Below, piece by piece: positions 48,391 through 57,318 of a stretch of DNA of 64,000 nt. The position numbers and the translations under genes were made by a program. This DNA comes from Salinibaculum sp. SYNS191 (GTDB taxonomy: Archaea; Halobacteriota; Halobacteria; Halobacteriales; Haloarculaceae). Below the pieces are notes generated by a model. It worked only from the letters and a program-made list of their open reading frames with translations. It was not told the DNA's origin and did not search any database. Every line of letters starts with the position of its first letter. Position 1 is the stretch's first letter. The DNA lies in assembly GCF_037338445.1 (NCBI RefSeq), contig NZ_CP147838.1:620001-684000 (forward strand), read 5' to 3'.

Positions 48391-49637
48391 GCGCAGACAG
48401 CAAGTTCGGAGACTACGGCGGACAGTACGTGCCGGAGGCGCTGATGCCGGCCATCGAGGAACTGACGGACGCCTACGAGCGGTACGTCCTCGACAACGAG
48501 GACGGATTCATGGACGAGTTCCGCGACCGACTGCGGGACTTCGGCGGCCGACCGCTCCCACTCCAGCGCGCTGACCAGCTCTCGGCGCGGTACGACCGGG
48601 AGGTCTACCTCAAACGGGAGGACCTGCTTCACGGCGGCGCGCACAAGCTCAACAACGCGCTCGGCCAGGTGCTGCTGGCGAAGTACATGGGGAAGGAGCG
48701 AATCATCGCCGAGACGGGGGCCGGCCAGCACGGCACCGCGACGGCGATGGCCGCCGCCCACCTCGACATGCCCTGCGAGATATACATGGGGAAGACCGAC
48801 ATCGCCCGCCAGCGGCCCAACGTCTTCCGGATGCGGACCAACGGCGCGGAGGTCACCCCCGTCACCGCCGGCCGGGGCACGCTGAAGGAGGCCATCAGCG
48901 AGACGATGCGCGACTGGGCGACGACCGTCGAGGACACCCACTACGTCATCGGGAGCGTCGTCGGCCCGGCCCCGTTCCCGGCGATGGTCCGGGACTTCCA
49001 GGCGGTCATCTCCGAGGAAGCCCGCGAGCAGATTCAGGAGAAGGCCGGCCGCCTGCCCGACGCGGTGCTGGCCTGCGCCGGCGGTGGGTCGAACACGATG
49101 GGGACGTTCGCCCACTTCGTCGACGACGAGGACGTCGGGCTGTACGCCGTCGAGGCCGGCGGCTCCTCGCTGTCGGTCGACGAGGAGAGCGGCGTCGCGC
49201 CCAACTCCGCCTCGCTGTCGACCGGCGACGAGGGCGTCCTCCACGGCGCGCGGACGAAGATTCTCCAGGACGCCGACGGACAGATTATGGAGTCCCACAG
49301 CATCTCCGCCGGACTCGACTACGCCGGCGTCGGGCCGGAACTGGCTCACCTCGTCGACACCGGCCGCGTCGAGGCCGTCAACGTCGACGACGACGCGGCG
49401 CTGGAGGCATTTCACCGCCTCTCCCAGGACGAGGGTGTTATCCCGGCGCTGGAGACGGCTCACGCCTTCGGGTACCTCGAAAAGAATTATAGCGAACTCG
49501 GCGACGTCGTCGTCGTAAACGTCTCGGGCCGGGGCGACAAGGACCTGGAGACGGTCATCGAGGAGACGATGGAGCGGGACCTCTCGATTGCGCCCGACAT
49601 GAGCGTCTTCCGCGAGGTCGGCGGTGGTGCGCTGTGA
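48387..49637 (+). CDS. trpB: Tryptophan synthase beta chain
   Basis: This PLP enzyme condenses indole with serine. The 416-residue protein opens with [20 protein letters not shown]. The PLP Lys is at 87 in [15 protein letters not shown], the phosphate-binding loop is [10 protein letters not shown], and [20 protein letters not shown] follows the TrpB1 pattern. It ends QRxxD-like EVGGGAL. It is the TrpB1 form that pairs with TrpA, not the TrpB2 type. It overlaps trpC by 4 nt and trpA by 4 nt (GTGA), so the three are coupled. Confidence 0.97.
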   Translation: MSADSKFGDYGGQYVPEALMPAIEELTDAYERYVLDNEDGFMDEFRDRLRDFGGRPLPLQRADQLSARYDREVYLKREDLLHGGAHKLNNALGQVLLAKYMGKERIIAETGAGQHGTATAMAAAHLDMPCEIYMGKTDIARQRPNVFRMRTNGAEVTPVTAGRGTLKEAISETMRDWATTVEDTHYVIGSVVGPAPFPAMVRDFQAVISEEAREQIQEKAGRLPDAVLACAGGGSNTMGTFAHFVDDEDVGLYAVEAGGSSLSVDEESGVAPNSASLSTGDEGVLHGARTKILQDADGQIMESHSISAGLDYAGVGPELAHLVDTGRVEAVNVDDDAALEAFHRLSQDEGVIPALETAHAFGYLEKNYSELGDVVVVNVSGRGDKDLETVIEETMERDLSIAPDMSVFREVGGGAL

Positions 49638-50458
49638 GCCTCGCCGACGCCTTCGCCGACGGCCCCGCCTTCGTCCCCTATCTCGCCGCCGGCGACCCGG
49701 ACTACGAGTCGTCAATCGAGTACGTCGAGGCGCTGGCCCGCGGCGGTGCCGACGTCATCGAACTCGGCCTGCCCTTCTCGGAGCCCATCGCCGAGGGACC
49801 AACGATACAGGAGGCCGTCGTGCGGTCGCTGGAGGGCGGGATGACGCCGAGTCGCTTCTTCGAGTTCGTCGAGGAACTGGACGTGGACGTGCCGCTGGTC
49901 TGTATGACCTACTACAACCTCATCTACCAGTACGGCGACGAGGAAGGGCCACGCCCGTTCGTCGAGAAATCAGCCGAGGTCGGCATCGAGGGGTTCGTCG
50001 TGCCGGACCTGCCGGCCGAGGAGTCGGGGCCGCTGCGGGAGGCCTGCGACGAGTTCGGCCTGGACCTGGTGTTCATCGTCGCACCGACGACGAAGGGCGA
50101 ACGGCTGGAGCGGATGCGCGAGCAGGTGTCGGGGTACGTCTACGTCCAGGCGCGGCTCGGAACGACCGGCGCGCGCGACGACGTGAGCGACCAGACCGAC
50201 GAGTCGCTGGCGCGCCTGACTGACTGGGACGTCCCGAAGGCCGTCGGCTTCGGCATCAAGACCGGCGAGCACGCCGAACGCATCGTCTCCGCGGGTGCAG
50301 ACGGCATCATCGTCGGGTCGGCGCTGGTCGACATCGTGGCGGCGGGCCACGAGAACGACGAGCCGACCGGAGCGGTGGCGGACCGTCTGGAGGCGAAGGC
50401 CCGCGAACTCAAGCAGGGCGCGCTCCGCGGTGCCGGCGAGGAGGCACGGGTGGAGTGA
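49634..50458 (+). CDS. trpA: Tryptophan synthase alpha chain
   Basis: This subunit cleaves indole-3-glycerol phosphate to indole, which passes to TrpB. The 274-residue TIM barrel has the signature [17 protein letters not shown], with Glu43 as the first catalytic acid. In bacterial enzymes the second is Asp60 of SDPxADGP; here both Asp positions are Glu (Glu50 and Glu54). [24 protein letters not shown] and [11 protein letters not shown] follow the family. GTG start inside trpB. The Glu replacements may be a haloarchaeal trait. Gene end is followed by 91 nt and aroA'. Confidence 0.95.
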   Translation: MSLADAFADGPAFVPYLAAGDPDYESSIEYVEALARGGADVIELGLPFSEPIAEGPTIQEAVVRSLEGGMTPSRFFEFVEELDVDVPLVCMTYYNLIYQYGDEEGPRPFVEKSAEVGIEGFVVPDLPAEESGPLREACDEFGLDLVFIVAPTTKGERLERMREQVSGYVYVQARLGTTGARDDVSDQTDESLARLTDWDVPKAVGFGIKTGEHAERIVSAGADGIIVGSALVDIVAAGHENDEPTGAVADRLEAKARELKQGALRGAGEEARVE

Positions 50459-50518
50459 CGATGGCAGCCACCGAGACGCCCGACTCGTCGGGGCCGAGGA
50501 CTGGCCGCAACCGGAACG

Positions 50519-50528
50519 CACATAATCG
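50519..50528 (+). promoter_or_regulatory. TATA-like element of aroA'
   Basis: CACATAATCG is centred 26 nt before ATG 50550, so aroA' can be transcribed independently of trpCBA, besides read-through from the operon. Confidence 0.45.
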
Positions 50529-50549
50529 TACTTGCCACACTGTCGCACA

Positions 50550-51356
50550 ATGAGCGCAGGGACTGCAGCACGACTCCAGCGCATCGGGACAGGGGGACGG
50601 TACCTCATCGTCCCGATGGACCACGGTATCACACTGGGCGCGGTAAAAGGCCTCAAGGACATCGAGTCGACCATCGACGCGGTGACCCGCGGCGGTGCCG
50701 ACGCCGTTCTGACCCAGAAGGGCATCGCCTCCCGCGTCCACGACAACAAGAACGGCGCGGGCTACATCGTCCACCTCAACGGCTCTACCTCCATCGGTCC
50801 CGACGAGAACGACAAGCGCGTGACCGGCACGGTCACCGACGCCGTCCGCGCCGGTGCCGACGCCGTCTCCTTCCACATCAACGTCGGCAGCGAGCACGAA
50901 CCCGACCAGATTTCACAGCTCGGCGAACTCACGAGCACGGCCGCCGACTACGGGATGCCTGTGCTGGCGATGACCTACGCCCGCGGGCACGACGTCCGCG
51001 AGGACGACCCCGCGGAGTTCGCGGAGGACCTCGGCCACGCCGTCCGACTCGGCGAGGAACTGGGTGCCGACGTCATCAAGACTGCCTACTCAGGCACGCC
51101 CGACACCTTCGAGCACGTCGTCGAATCGACGCGCCTGCCGGTGGTCATCGCCGGCGGGTCGAAGGGCACCGACGAGGAGACGCTGGCGATGGTCCGCGGC
51201 GCGATGGACGCCGGCGCGGCGGGCGTCTCGATGGGCCGGTCCATCTTCCAGCACGACTACCCGGAGAAGATAACGTCGGCCGTCGCGGCCGTCATCCACG
51301 AGGACGCGACCGCCCAGGAGGCCGTCGAGGCCGCCGGACTGCCGGCCGGCGTCTGA
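50550..51356 (+). CDS. aroA': 2-amino-3,7-dideoxy-D-threo-hept-6-ulosonate synthase
   Basis: This class I aldolase-like enzyme makes the seven-carbon precursor of 3-dehydroquinate in archaea that lack the DAHP route. The 268-residue protein begins MSAGTAARLQRIGTGGRYLI, with VPMDHGITLGAVKGL and the Schiff-base Lys region GADVIKTAYSGTPDTF; later GGSKGTDEETLAMV and AAGVSMGRSIFQHD are typical of the DhnA/AroA' group. The partner enzyme AroB' is 3.5 kb downstream (54880) and AroD at 56571. ATG 50550 matches the family start. Confidence 0.94.
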   Translation: MSAGTAARLQRIGTGGRYLIVPMDHGITLGAVKGLKDIESTIDAVTRGGADAVLTQKGIASRVHDNKNGAGYIVHLNGSTSIGPDENDKRVTGTVTDAVRAGADAVSFHINVGSEHEPDQISQLGELTSTAADYGMPVLAMTYARGHDVREDDPAEFAEDLGHAVRLGEELGADVIKTAYSGTPDTFEHVVESTRLPVVIAGGSKGTDEETLAMVRGAMDAGAAGVSMGRSIFQHDYPEKITSAVAAVIHEDATAQEAVEAAGLPAGV

Positions 51357-51370
51357 GTTCGCCGGTCGCG

Positions 51371-53182
51371 TCAGGAGAGAAACGCCCGCAACCGCCCGAC
51401 GAATCCGTCTGTCTCCGTCTCCGACTCCTCCTCCGCCGGTCCCTCGTCGGCAGATTCGTCCGTGGCGTCGCCACCCGCTGCCGGCGTGTCATCTCCCGGT
51501 TGCTCGTCGGTGGGTTCGCCGACGGGGTCGCTCTCCGTCGCTGGCCCCGTCTCCGCCGGTTGCTCGTCGGCGGATTCCTCTGCGGCGTCGGTTGCCGGCG
51601 CCTGCGCGCCGTTGGTGCGGTCGCCCGTCTCGGCAGGTTCCCCCGCCGACTCGTGACCCGGTCGCTCGGGTCCGTCTCTCCCTGGCCCGGGCCGGGAAAC
51701 AGCGTCTGTGTGGTCCGACACGGCGTCCTCGGAGGTCGAGTCGCCCCGTGAGTCCGGCTCCCCGCCGGCAGTCTCCGTGTCCGCAGCCTCGGCCGTGGCA
51801 TCCCCCTCCTCGTCTGGGTCGTCCAGTCCAGGCGCGTCGGTTTCCGCGTCCGCTGGGACCGAAGGCTCGTCGACGGCCTCGTCCTGTTCGTCGTTTCCGG
51901 TGTCGTCCAGTTCGTCGTCGCCAGCCTCCTCCCGTTCGTCGTTTCCGGTGTCGTCCTGTTCGTCGTCGACCGTCTCGTCCGCCTGGTCGTCAGCCGTCAC
52001 CGACTCGGTGCCGTCGGTCTCCGCCGTCTCCTTCACGTCGCCGCTGGTGTCGTCGCCGCCGCCTTCCTGGTCCGTGCTGTCGGCGGAGTCCGTGCTGTCA
52101 GCCGGGTTCGTGTCTCCCGGTTGTGCCACGGAGTGGCGGTATTCGGACTCGGTTTCCGTCTCATCGTCCGTCTCCGACTCGTCGGCCTCGACGGACGGCG
52201 AATCGGTCTCGCCCTCGGCAGCCTCCGCTGCCCGGGCGACACCCTCGTCGGTCGCTTCGTCGCTCTCCTCTGGAGGTGCCATCTCGGACCCGTCGTCTTC
52301 GGTCTCCGCGTCGTCTGGAGCGTAGTCGTCGCCGGCGTCGGCGGGTTCCTCGTCGGCCAACTGGGTGGCGGAGCCACCGTCGACGGCCGGCGCAGCGGCC
52401 CCCTCGTCCGTCACCCGGTCGGGCGCTTCGAAGTCCTCGTCGATCGGACTGCCGTCGCTGTGGGTCGAGAGCGCGAAGAGGACGTTGTCGGCGATGTCGC
52501 GGTAGGTTGAGCCCGCGGGGCTCTCCGGCGACCGGGTCACGACCGGGACGCCCTGGTCCTGCGAGTTGGGCACCGCCTCGTCGTCCGGGACGTGGCCGAG
52601 CAGGTCGACGCCCAGGAACTCGGAGATGCGCTCCGGCCCGGGGGACGCGCCGGTGCCGGACTGCGTCAGGACCAGCCCGAAGACGGGTGTGCCGACGCGT
52701 TTGGAGAGCTTGACGGTCTTGTCGGCGTCCCGGACCGCCGCGACGCGGGGCGTGGAGACGACGACCGCCCCGTCTGCGAGACCGATGGGGTCGACGACGA
52801 GCCTGCTCAGCCCCGCGCCCGTGTCGACGACGACGACGTCGAACTTGAGCGCGTACCGCTTGAGCACGCGAGGGAACTCGTCCATGTCTGCCCTGGCGTA
52901 CCCGTCGAGCGTGGTCCCGCTCGGGACCGCCGCGACGTGGTCGCCGAAGGGATAGACGGCGTCGAAGGGCTCCGCATCGCCCGCGAGGACGTCGTGCAGC
53001 GTCGGGTCGGCAGCACCGGAGGGAATCGAGAGGAAGTCGACGAAGTTCGCCATTGCCAGGTCCATCTCGACGACGGCCACTGTCCGCTCCGGACCGGCGA
53101 TGGCCGACGCGAGATTGATACTCGTCGTCGTCTTGCCCACCCCTCCCTTCGCCCCGGCGATCGTGACAATGGGTGCTGTCAT
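51371..53182 (-). CDS. minD4: MinD4-like ATPase with long acidic C-terminal extension
   Basis: A 603-residue MinD/ParA protein. The N-terminal 250 residues are the ATPase: KGGVGKTTTSINLASAI (deviant Walker A at 12-19), VEMDLAMANFVDFL and VVVDTGAGLSRLVVD. Then come about 335 residues of low-complexity Asp/Glu/Thr/Pro sequence with many TDE, EPAD and ESD repeats. The last 12 residues (DGFVGRLRAFLS) form an amphipathic tail like a MinD membrane-targeting sequence. In Haloferax volcanii a protein of this design, MinD4, places archaella and chemosensory arrays at the cell poles. The start at 53182 lies 27 nt after a TATA element. Confidence 0.9.
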   Translation of the reverse strand: MTAPIVTIAGAKGGVGKTTTSINLASAIAGPERTVAVVEMDLAMANFVDFLSIPSGAADPTLHDVLAGDAEPFDAVYPFGDHVAAVPSGTTLDGYARADMDEFPRVLKRYALKFDVVVVDTGAGLSRLVVDPIGLADGAVVVSTPRVAAVRDADKTVKLSKRVGTPVFGLVLTQSGTGASPGPERISEFLGVDLLGHVPDDEAVPNSQDQGVPVVTRSPESPAGSTYRDIADNVLFALSTHSDGSPIDEDFEAPDRVTDEGAAAPAVDGGSATQLADEEPADAGDDYAPDDAETEDDGSEMAPPEESDEATDEGVARAAEAAEGETDSPSVEADESETDDETETESEYRHSVAQPGDTNPADSTDSADSTDQEGGGDDTSGDVKETAETDGTESVTADDQADETVDDEQDDTGNDEREEAGDDELDDTGNDEQDEAVDEPSVPADAETDAPGLDDPDEEGDATAEAADTETAGGEPDSRGDSTSEDAVSDHTDAVSRPGPGRDGPERPGHESAGEPAETGDRTNGAQAPATDAAEESADEQPAETGPATESDPVGEPTDEQPGDDTPAAGGDATDESADEGPAEEESETETDGFVGRLRAFLS

Positions 53183-53204
53183 GTTATCTGGTTTTATCAT
53201 CCAC

Positions 53205-53221
53205 ACTATTATAACCGTATT
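53205..53221 (-). promoter_or_regulatory. minD4 promoter with the shared AATACGG element
   Basis: On the minus strand AATACGGTTATAATAGT contains the TATA element TTATAATA, 27 nt before the minD4 ATG. Fifteen of 17 positions match the promoter of the next upstream minus-strand gene at 54093-54109, including an AATACGG that sits where the BRE would be. Confidence 0.6.
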
Positions 53222-53346
53222 CCTTCATTATCAGTAACAAAAATCACATTGTCACAATATCAAACAGGAACTATCCTACACGAACAGATTGCTGGAAGTT
53301 ATCAACAGCGAAAGTGATTCTCTGTCGGCGTGCGGGGCCGGGCGTG

Positions 53347-54057
53347 TCAGGACCGCCAGTAGCGGAGCCAGACGAGGGTCAGGACGAACGCGCCGCCGAG
53401 GAAAAAGGCCGCGCCGGCGGCGACGGCAGGGTCCAGGCTTGCTGCCGCGTCGACGGCGGCGTCGGCGGTGTCCATCGGGTTCGCAGACGTGTTGGTGACG
53501 GCCTCGCCGCCATCGGCGGAGTAGATACCCGCGCCGCCGGCGTCGGTCTCCGTCCCCGGGGCCGGGACCGCACCGGAGTCCCGGGGGACGACCTCCGTTC
53601 CACCACCGGGCTGGCCGTCGAACTGGCGGGCGAGCCAGGCGACGGCGGCGGAGGCCGGCAGGAGCAGGGCGACGAGACCGACCACGCGCTTGAGCAGCGC
53701 GCGCAGCGATCCCTGCTTGTCGTTGCCCGCGTAGAGGACCAGCGACTCGTCGGTCGGCGCGTACACCTTCATCTCGGTCCCGCGCTCGGAGTACCACGTG
53801 TCGACGACCTCCACGAGGTCCGCCTCGACCAGTTTCTGCAGGTGGTACTGCGTGTTCTGGACGGACGTGTCGGTCACGTCCGCGAGGTCGGAGGCCGTCT
53901 GTGGCGTGTCGTGCAGGCTGGCGAAGATTCTGCGCGTGGTGCCCGACGACAGCGCCTTGAACACCTCGTCTGCGACGTCGTCGTCGAGGTCGACCAGCCG
54001 CGGCTCGCGTCCGTCGTCGAGGCTCACCTTCTCGCGTAGCGGGAAAATCGTACTCAT
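53347..54057 (-). CDS. ArsR-type winged-helix regulator with membrane segments
   Basis: A 236-residue protein with an N-terminal winged helix (SGTTRRIFASLHDTPQTASD, then NTQYHLQKLVEADLVEVVD), a linker, and two hydrophobic segments: VVGLVALLLPASAAVAWLAR at about 123-142 and AAGAAFFLGGAFVLTLVWLR at about 213-232. The stretch between them is Thr/Ala/Gly-rich and probably extracytoplasmic. Membrane-bound HTH regulators of this type occur often in haloarchaea. Its promoter shares an unusual 17-bp element with the minD4 promoter, so coregulation is likely. Confidence 0.88.
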   Translation of the reverse strand: MSTIFPLREKVSLDDGREPRLVDLDDDVADEVFKALSSGTTRRIFASLHDTPQTASDLADVTDTSVQNTQYHLQKLVEADLVEVVDTWYSERGTEMKVYAPTDESLVLYAGNDKQGSLRALLKRVVGLVALLLPASAAVAWLARQFDGQPGGGTEVVPRDSGAVPAPGTETDAGGAGIYSADGGEAVTNTSANPMDTADAAVDAAASLDPAVAAGAAFFLGGAFVLTLVWLRYWRS

Positions 54058-54092
54058 GGATAGCCTGGCAACTACCAGTCCCTACACCGTAG

Positions 54093-54109
54093 ACTATAAT
54101 GACCGTATT
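54093..54109 (-). promoter_or_regulatory. Regulator promoter with the shared AATACGG element
   Basis: Minus-strand AATACGGTCATTATAGT (TATA part CATTATAG) precedes the membrane regulator gene by 36-52 nt. It matches the minD4 promoter at 53205-53221 in 15 of 17 positions. Confidence 0.55.
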
Positions 54110-54158
54110 GTAGGCGCAAATAGCCGTTTGAGTCACGGACGGGACCGCCCCGACCGCC

Positions 54159-54563
54159 TCACCCGTTGGTCGTGACGTGCTCGGGGCGGATGCGGACGAT
54201 GACCCGCTCGCCGGGGTCGCTGTCGTAGTTCGGGTACCGGTCGACGCCCATGTACTGGCCGGCCAGTTCGTCGATGTGCTCGCGCGCACCGTCCTCGGTC
54301 AGTTCGACGACCGACCCCCACAGCGAGAGGTACCGGTAGGGGTCGTCGGGGTCGATGATGGACATCCCCACGTGGGGGTTCTTGCGGACGTTGCGCTCTT
54401 TCCGGCGCGTCCGGGCGGTGTTGACCAGGACGTGCTCGTAGTCGTCGTCGGCGTCGACCCACGTCGGCGTCACGTGGGGCATCCCGTTGGGCAGCATCGT
54501 CGCGAAGTGAGCGAACGTCGGACGGTCCACCAGGTCGCGGGCGTCCGGGGGTATCTGTGTCAC
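54159..54563 (-). CDS. Pyridoxamine 5'-phosphate oxidase-fold protein (PPOX, F420- or FMN-dependent)
   Basis: A 134-residue split-barrel flavin-fold protein. It opens TQIPPDARDLVDRPTFAHFA, then TMLPNGMPHVTPTWVDADD, LVNTARTRRKERNVRKNPHV and WGSVVELTEDGAREHIDELA, the pattern of PPOX-class F420-dependent proteins. The cofactor cannot be read from sequence alone. The start is GTG at 54561-54563, which fits the family length; the open frame upstream is Arg/Val-rich. Divergent from the RHH-like gene, with 87 nt between. Confidence 0.88.
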   Translation of the reverse strand: MTQIPPDARDLVDRPTFAHFATMLPNGMPHVTPTWVDADDDYEHVLVNTARTRRKERNVRKNPHVGMSIIDPDDPYRYLSLWGSVVELTEDGAREHIDELAGQYMGVDRYPNYDSDPGERVIVRIRPEHVTTNG

Positions 54564-54650
54564 ACTTTCCAGTAGTGTCGGCTGGCGAATAATCCTCCCG
54601 GCGTCAGCCAGCCGTCGGACATCGACACCACGCTTATGTCGGTGAGGCGA

Positions 54651-54809
54651 ATGGACTCGGATATGGACTCGACCACCGACGAGGAACACGTGCTGGTCAC
54701 CGTCGAACTCCCGTCGACACTGCGTGCCGACCTGGACAGCTACGCGCTGGGGAACGACTACCGGAGCACCGACCCCGTCGTCGCCGAGGCCATCGACGGC
54801 CACCTGTAG
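54651..54809 (+). CDS. 52-residue ribbon-helix-helix-like protein
   Basis: The short frame encodes MDSDMDSTTDEEHVLVTVEL, then PSTLRADLDSYALGNDYRST and DPVVAEAIDGHL. The strand HVLVTVELPSTL followed by two helices is the layout of RHH/CopG DNA-binding proteins and plasmid antitoxins, though the basic strand residues are absent, so DNA binding is uncertain. A start at 54663 (second ATG) gives 48 residues and fits a CTTATG-type TATA near 54633 better. No toxin gene is next to it; aroB' follows 70 nt downstream. Confidence 0.6.
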   Translation: MDSDMDSTTDEEHVLVTVELPSTLRADLDSYALGNDYRSTDPVVAEAIDGHL

Positions 54810-54879
54810 CGCTCCGGCCGTACGCCGCCGACCGGAGACATCCGCCACGTTCAAGCCACCCCACTACGAGCGTACCCAC

Positions 54880-56061
54880 ATGACACGCTCCGTCTGGCTG
54901 AAAGCAGACGACGAGGTTGGCGACTGGGAGGACCGGAAGCGTCGCATCACCGCCGGGCTGGAGGCGGGGGTCGACTGGGTGCTCGTCGACGAGGACGACG
55001 TCGAGCGCGTCCGCGAACTCGGCGAGGTCAACGTCGCCGCCTTCGCCGGCGACGACGTCCACGTCCTCGAAGCCGAAGACGAGGGAACCGAGGCCGACGC
55101 GACCATCGTCGGCAAACACGGCGAGGGCGACGGCACCGTCTCCCTGCCCAGCGACTTCTCCGGCTCCGCGGACCTGTCGGCGCTCCGCGGCGACACCAAC
55201 GGAGAGAAGGGCGGGTACGTCCGCATCCGCGATGAGGACTACGAGGCCTTCGCCGAGGCCGTCGCTGCCGAGTCCGACTACACAATCGTCATCGGCGAGG
55301 ACTGGCAGATAATCCCGCTGGAGAACCTCATCGCCCGCATCGGCGAGGAGACCACGCTCGTCGCCGGCGTCCAGACCGCCGAGGAGGCCCGCACCGCCTA
55401 CGAGACGCTCGAACTCGGCGCGGACGCCGTCCTGCTCGACACGGACAGCCCCGACGAGATACGCGAGACCGTCGAGGTCCGCGACGACATGGCCCGCGAG
55501 CAACTCGAACTGACCTACGCCGAGGTCACCGACGTCGAGCAGACCGGCTCGGCGGACCGCGTCTGCATCGACACCAGCAAGATGATGGACCACGACGAGG
55601 GCATGCTCGTCGGCTCGATGTCCCGCGGCCTCTTCTTCGTCCACGCCGAAACCGCCGAGTCGCCCTACGTCGCCTCTCGCCCGTTCCGCGTCAACGCTGG
55701 CGCTGTCCACGCCTACGTCCGCACGCCAGGCGGCGAGACGAAGTACCTCTCGGAGGTCGGCAGCGGCACCGAGGTCCAGGTCGTCGACACCGCGGGCAAC
55801 ACCCGCGAGGCTATCGTCGGCCGGGCGAAGATAGAGAAACGGCCGATGTTCCGCATCGAGGCCGAAGTCACGGCCGAGGACGGCGAGACCGACCGCATCG
55901 AGACGCTGCTGCAGAACGCGGAGACTATCAAGGTCAACACCCGCGCCGGGGGCCGCAAGGCCGTCACCGACCTGGAAGCCGGCGACGAGATTCTCGTCTA
56001 CTACGAGGACACCGCTCGCCACTTCGGCGAGGCCGTCGAGGAGAGCATCATCGAGAAGTGA
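54880..56061 (+). CDS. aroB': 3-dehydroquinate synthase II
   Basis: This archaeal enzyme converts the AroA' product to 3-dehydroquinate, replacing AroB. The 393-residue protein begins MTRSVWLKADDEVGDWEDRK. Conserved stretches include GKHGEGDGTVSLPSDFSG, ETTLVAGVQTAEEARTAYE, LGADAVLLDTDSPDEI, DRVCIDTSKMMDHDEGMLVG, PYVASRPFRVNAGAVHAYVR and KPMFRIEAEV-like KRPMFRIEAEV. Length fits the family. It is 3.5 kb from aroA' and 0.5 kb from aroD, so the early shikimate genes are clustered but not in one operon. Confidence 0.96.
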   Translation: MTRSVWLKADDEVGDWEDRKRRITAGLEAGVDWVLVDEDDVERVRELGEVNVAAFAGDDVHVLEAEDEGTEADATIVGKHGEGDGTVSLPSDFSGSADLSALRGDTNGEKGGYVRIRDEDYEAFAEAVAAESDYTIVIGEDWQIIPLENLIARIGEETTLVAGVQTAEEARTAYETLELGADAVLLDTDSPDEIRETVEVRDDMAREQLELTYAEVTDVEQTGSADRVCIDTSKMMDHDEGMLVGSMSRGLFFVHAETAESPYVASRPFRVNAGAVHAYVRTPGGETKYLSEVGSGTEVQVVDTAGNTREAIVGRAKIEKRPMFRIEAEVTAEDGETDRIETLLQNAETIKVNTRAGGRKAVTDLEAGDEILVYYEDTARHFGEAVEESIIEK

Positions 56062-56065
56062 CCGG

Positions 56066-56521
56066 CTAGTCCTCCGCGCTCGTCTGCAGTTCCGTCGTAC
56101 ACCAGTGACAGAAGTCGAGGTCGTCGTCGAGTTCCTTCCCGCAGTTCGGGCAGGTCTGTGTCTCCGAGTCGGTGGTCGTCGTGGCCGGTCCCTGTGTCCC
56201 CGTCTGGACATCCTCCGCCGTCCGCCGGGCGAGCCAGTACGCGTCGGCCATGCTCAGGAACGTCAGCGTCAGGATGGCGAGGCTGACCGGTAGCGGGACC
56301 GCCTGCCCGGCGTCGACGAGCGCGTCAAGCGACAGCGTCGAGGGAACGGCGTCCGGCGGGATGAGGAACGTGCTGGCCGTAATGATGACCACGAACCACA
56401 ACAGCGCGCGCCCCCACTTGCGCAGGTAGATGTGGCCCAGACCGGGGTACAGAACCGCCAGCAGGGCCGCCAACCAGGGTCGCTTCCGACCCGTCCGTCC
56501 GCGCGGTGTGGTGTCACTCAC
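56066..56521 (-). CDS. Membrane protein with C-terminal zinc ribbon
   Basis: A 151-residue protein with hydrophobic segments at about 13-34 (RPWLAALLAVLYPGLGHIYL), 36-54 (GRALLWFVVIITASTFLI) and 78-95 (VSLAILTLTFLSMADAY). A C-terminal zinc ribbon (QTCPNCGKELDDDLDFCHWC) follows after a Thr-rich linker. The YPGLGHIYLRKWGRAL block is the TM2-like motif. Similar haloarchaeal proteins are of unknown function. Converges with aroB', 4 nt apart. Confidence 0.88.
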   Translation of the reverse strand: MSDTTPRGRTGRKRPWLAALLAVLYPGLGHIYLRKWGRALLWFVVIITASTFLIPPDAVPSTLSLDALVDAGQAVPLPVSLAILTLTFLSMADAYWLARRTAEDVQTGTQGPATTTTDSETQTCPNCGKELDDDLDFCHWCTTELQTSAED

Positions 56522-56570
56522 ACGTTAACGGTCCGCGCTCACAGGGTGTTTAATGTTCCGGGAGACGCCC

Positions 56571-57248
56571 TCACCCCGACTGGAGCCGTTCGACGAGGTC
56601 CGCGAGCGTCGCGAGGTCGTACTGTCCGGGTGCCGTCGCCGCCGCGGGGTCGACCGGGGCGTACCCGATTCGCGAGCCGTACAGCGGCGCGACGGCGCGG
56701 CTGTGACGACCCGGTTCGCCCATCGCCATCGTCGCCACCCTGTCCCCGCTGCGGGTCGCCGCCCGCGTGACAGTGAGCAAATCGAGCACGTCGTCCGGGG
56801 ACTCGGCCGTCACGGCCAGTTTTCCCACGTCGCCGTGGTCGCAGGCCGCCGCGAGCAGGTCCCGCATCCGTTCGGGGGTGGGCGTCCCCTCGAAGTCGTG
56901 GACGGAGACGACCACGGCCACGCCCTGGTGGCGGGCGTGCTCGACGACGCGGCCCGCGTTCCCCTCCCGGATCGCCCGGAGCTCGACGTCGATGGCCTCC
57001 ACCAGGGGCGTTTCGAGCGCCTTCTCGAGCGCAGCGAGTCGCTCCGGCGTGTCCGGCGTCTCGCCGCCCTCCCACTCGACGCGGTTCGTCGCGAGCACCG
57101 GGAGCGCGCCCGCGTATCCCCGCAGCGACGCCAGCGGGTCGCTGGCGAGGTCCATGCGGAACTCCACGGCGTCGGCGTGTTCCCGCGCGGCCGGTTCCTC
57201 GGCGAGGTCGGCCGTCGACGCCGCGAGGACGAAGGAGTCGAAGTCCAT
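56571..57248 (-). CDS. aroD: 3-dehydroquinate dehydratase, type I
   Basis: The Schiff-base enzyme that dehydrates 3-dehydroquinate, the third step of the shikimate pathway. The 225-residue TIM barrel shows DAVEFRMDLASDP (Glu, Arg), VVSVHDFEGTPTPERM (catalytic His), DVGKLAVTAESPDD (Schiff-base Lys) and MAMGEPGRHSR, then GSRIGYAPVDPAAATAPGQ, the complete type I set. The start at ATG 57248 matches the family. It lies near aroB' and is followed by the zinc-ribbon membrane protein gene. Confidence 0.95.
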   Translation of the reverse strand: MDFDSFVLAASTADLAEEPAAREHADAVEFRMDLASDPLASLRGYAGALPVLATNRVEWEGGETPDTPERLAALEKALETPLVEAIDVELRAIREGNAGRVVEHARHQGVAVVVSVHDFEGTPTPERMRDLLAAACDHGDVGKLAVTAESPDDVLDLLTVTRAATRSGDRVATMAMGEPGRHSRAVAPLYGSRIGYAPVDPAAATAPGQYDLATLADLVERLQSG

Positions 57249-57318
57249 GCGCCCACGTTCGACAGTCGGGACTAAAAGGTATCTGTCGGGATTCGCCGGC
57301 GGAGAGAAGCGAGCCGGG

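Noticed and set aside
50461..50553. A 30-codon frame overlapping the start of aroA'
   Set aside because: A TATA element lies inside it at the right distance from the aroA' ATG, so the frame would not be transcribed from that promoter; its composition is basic and unlike other proteins here.
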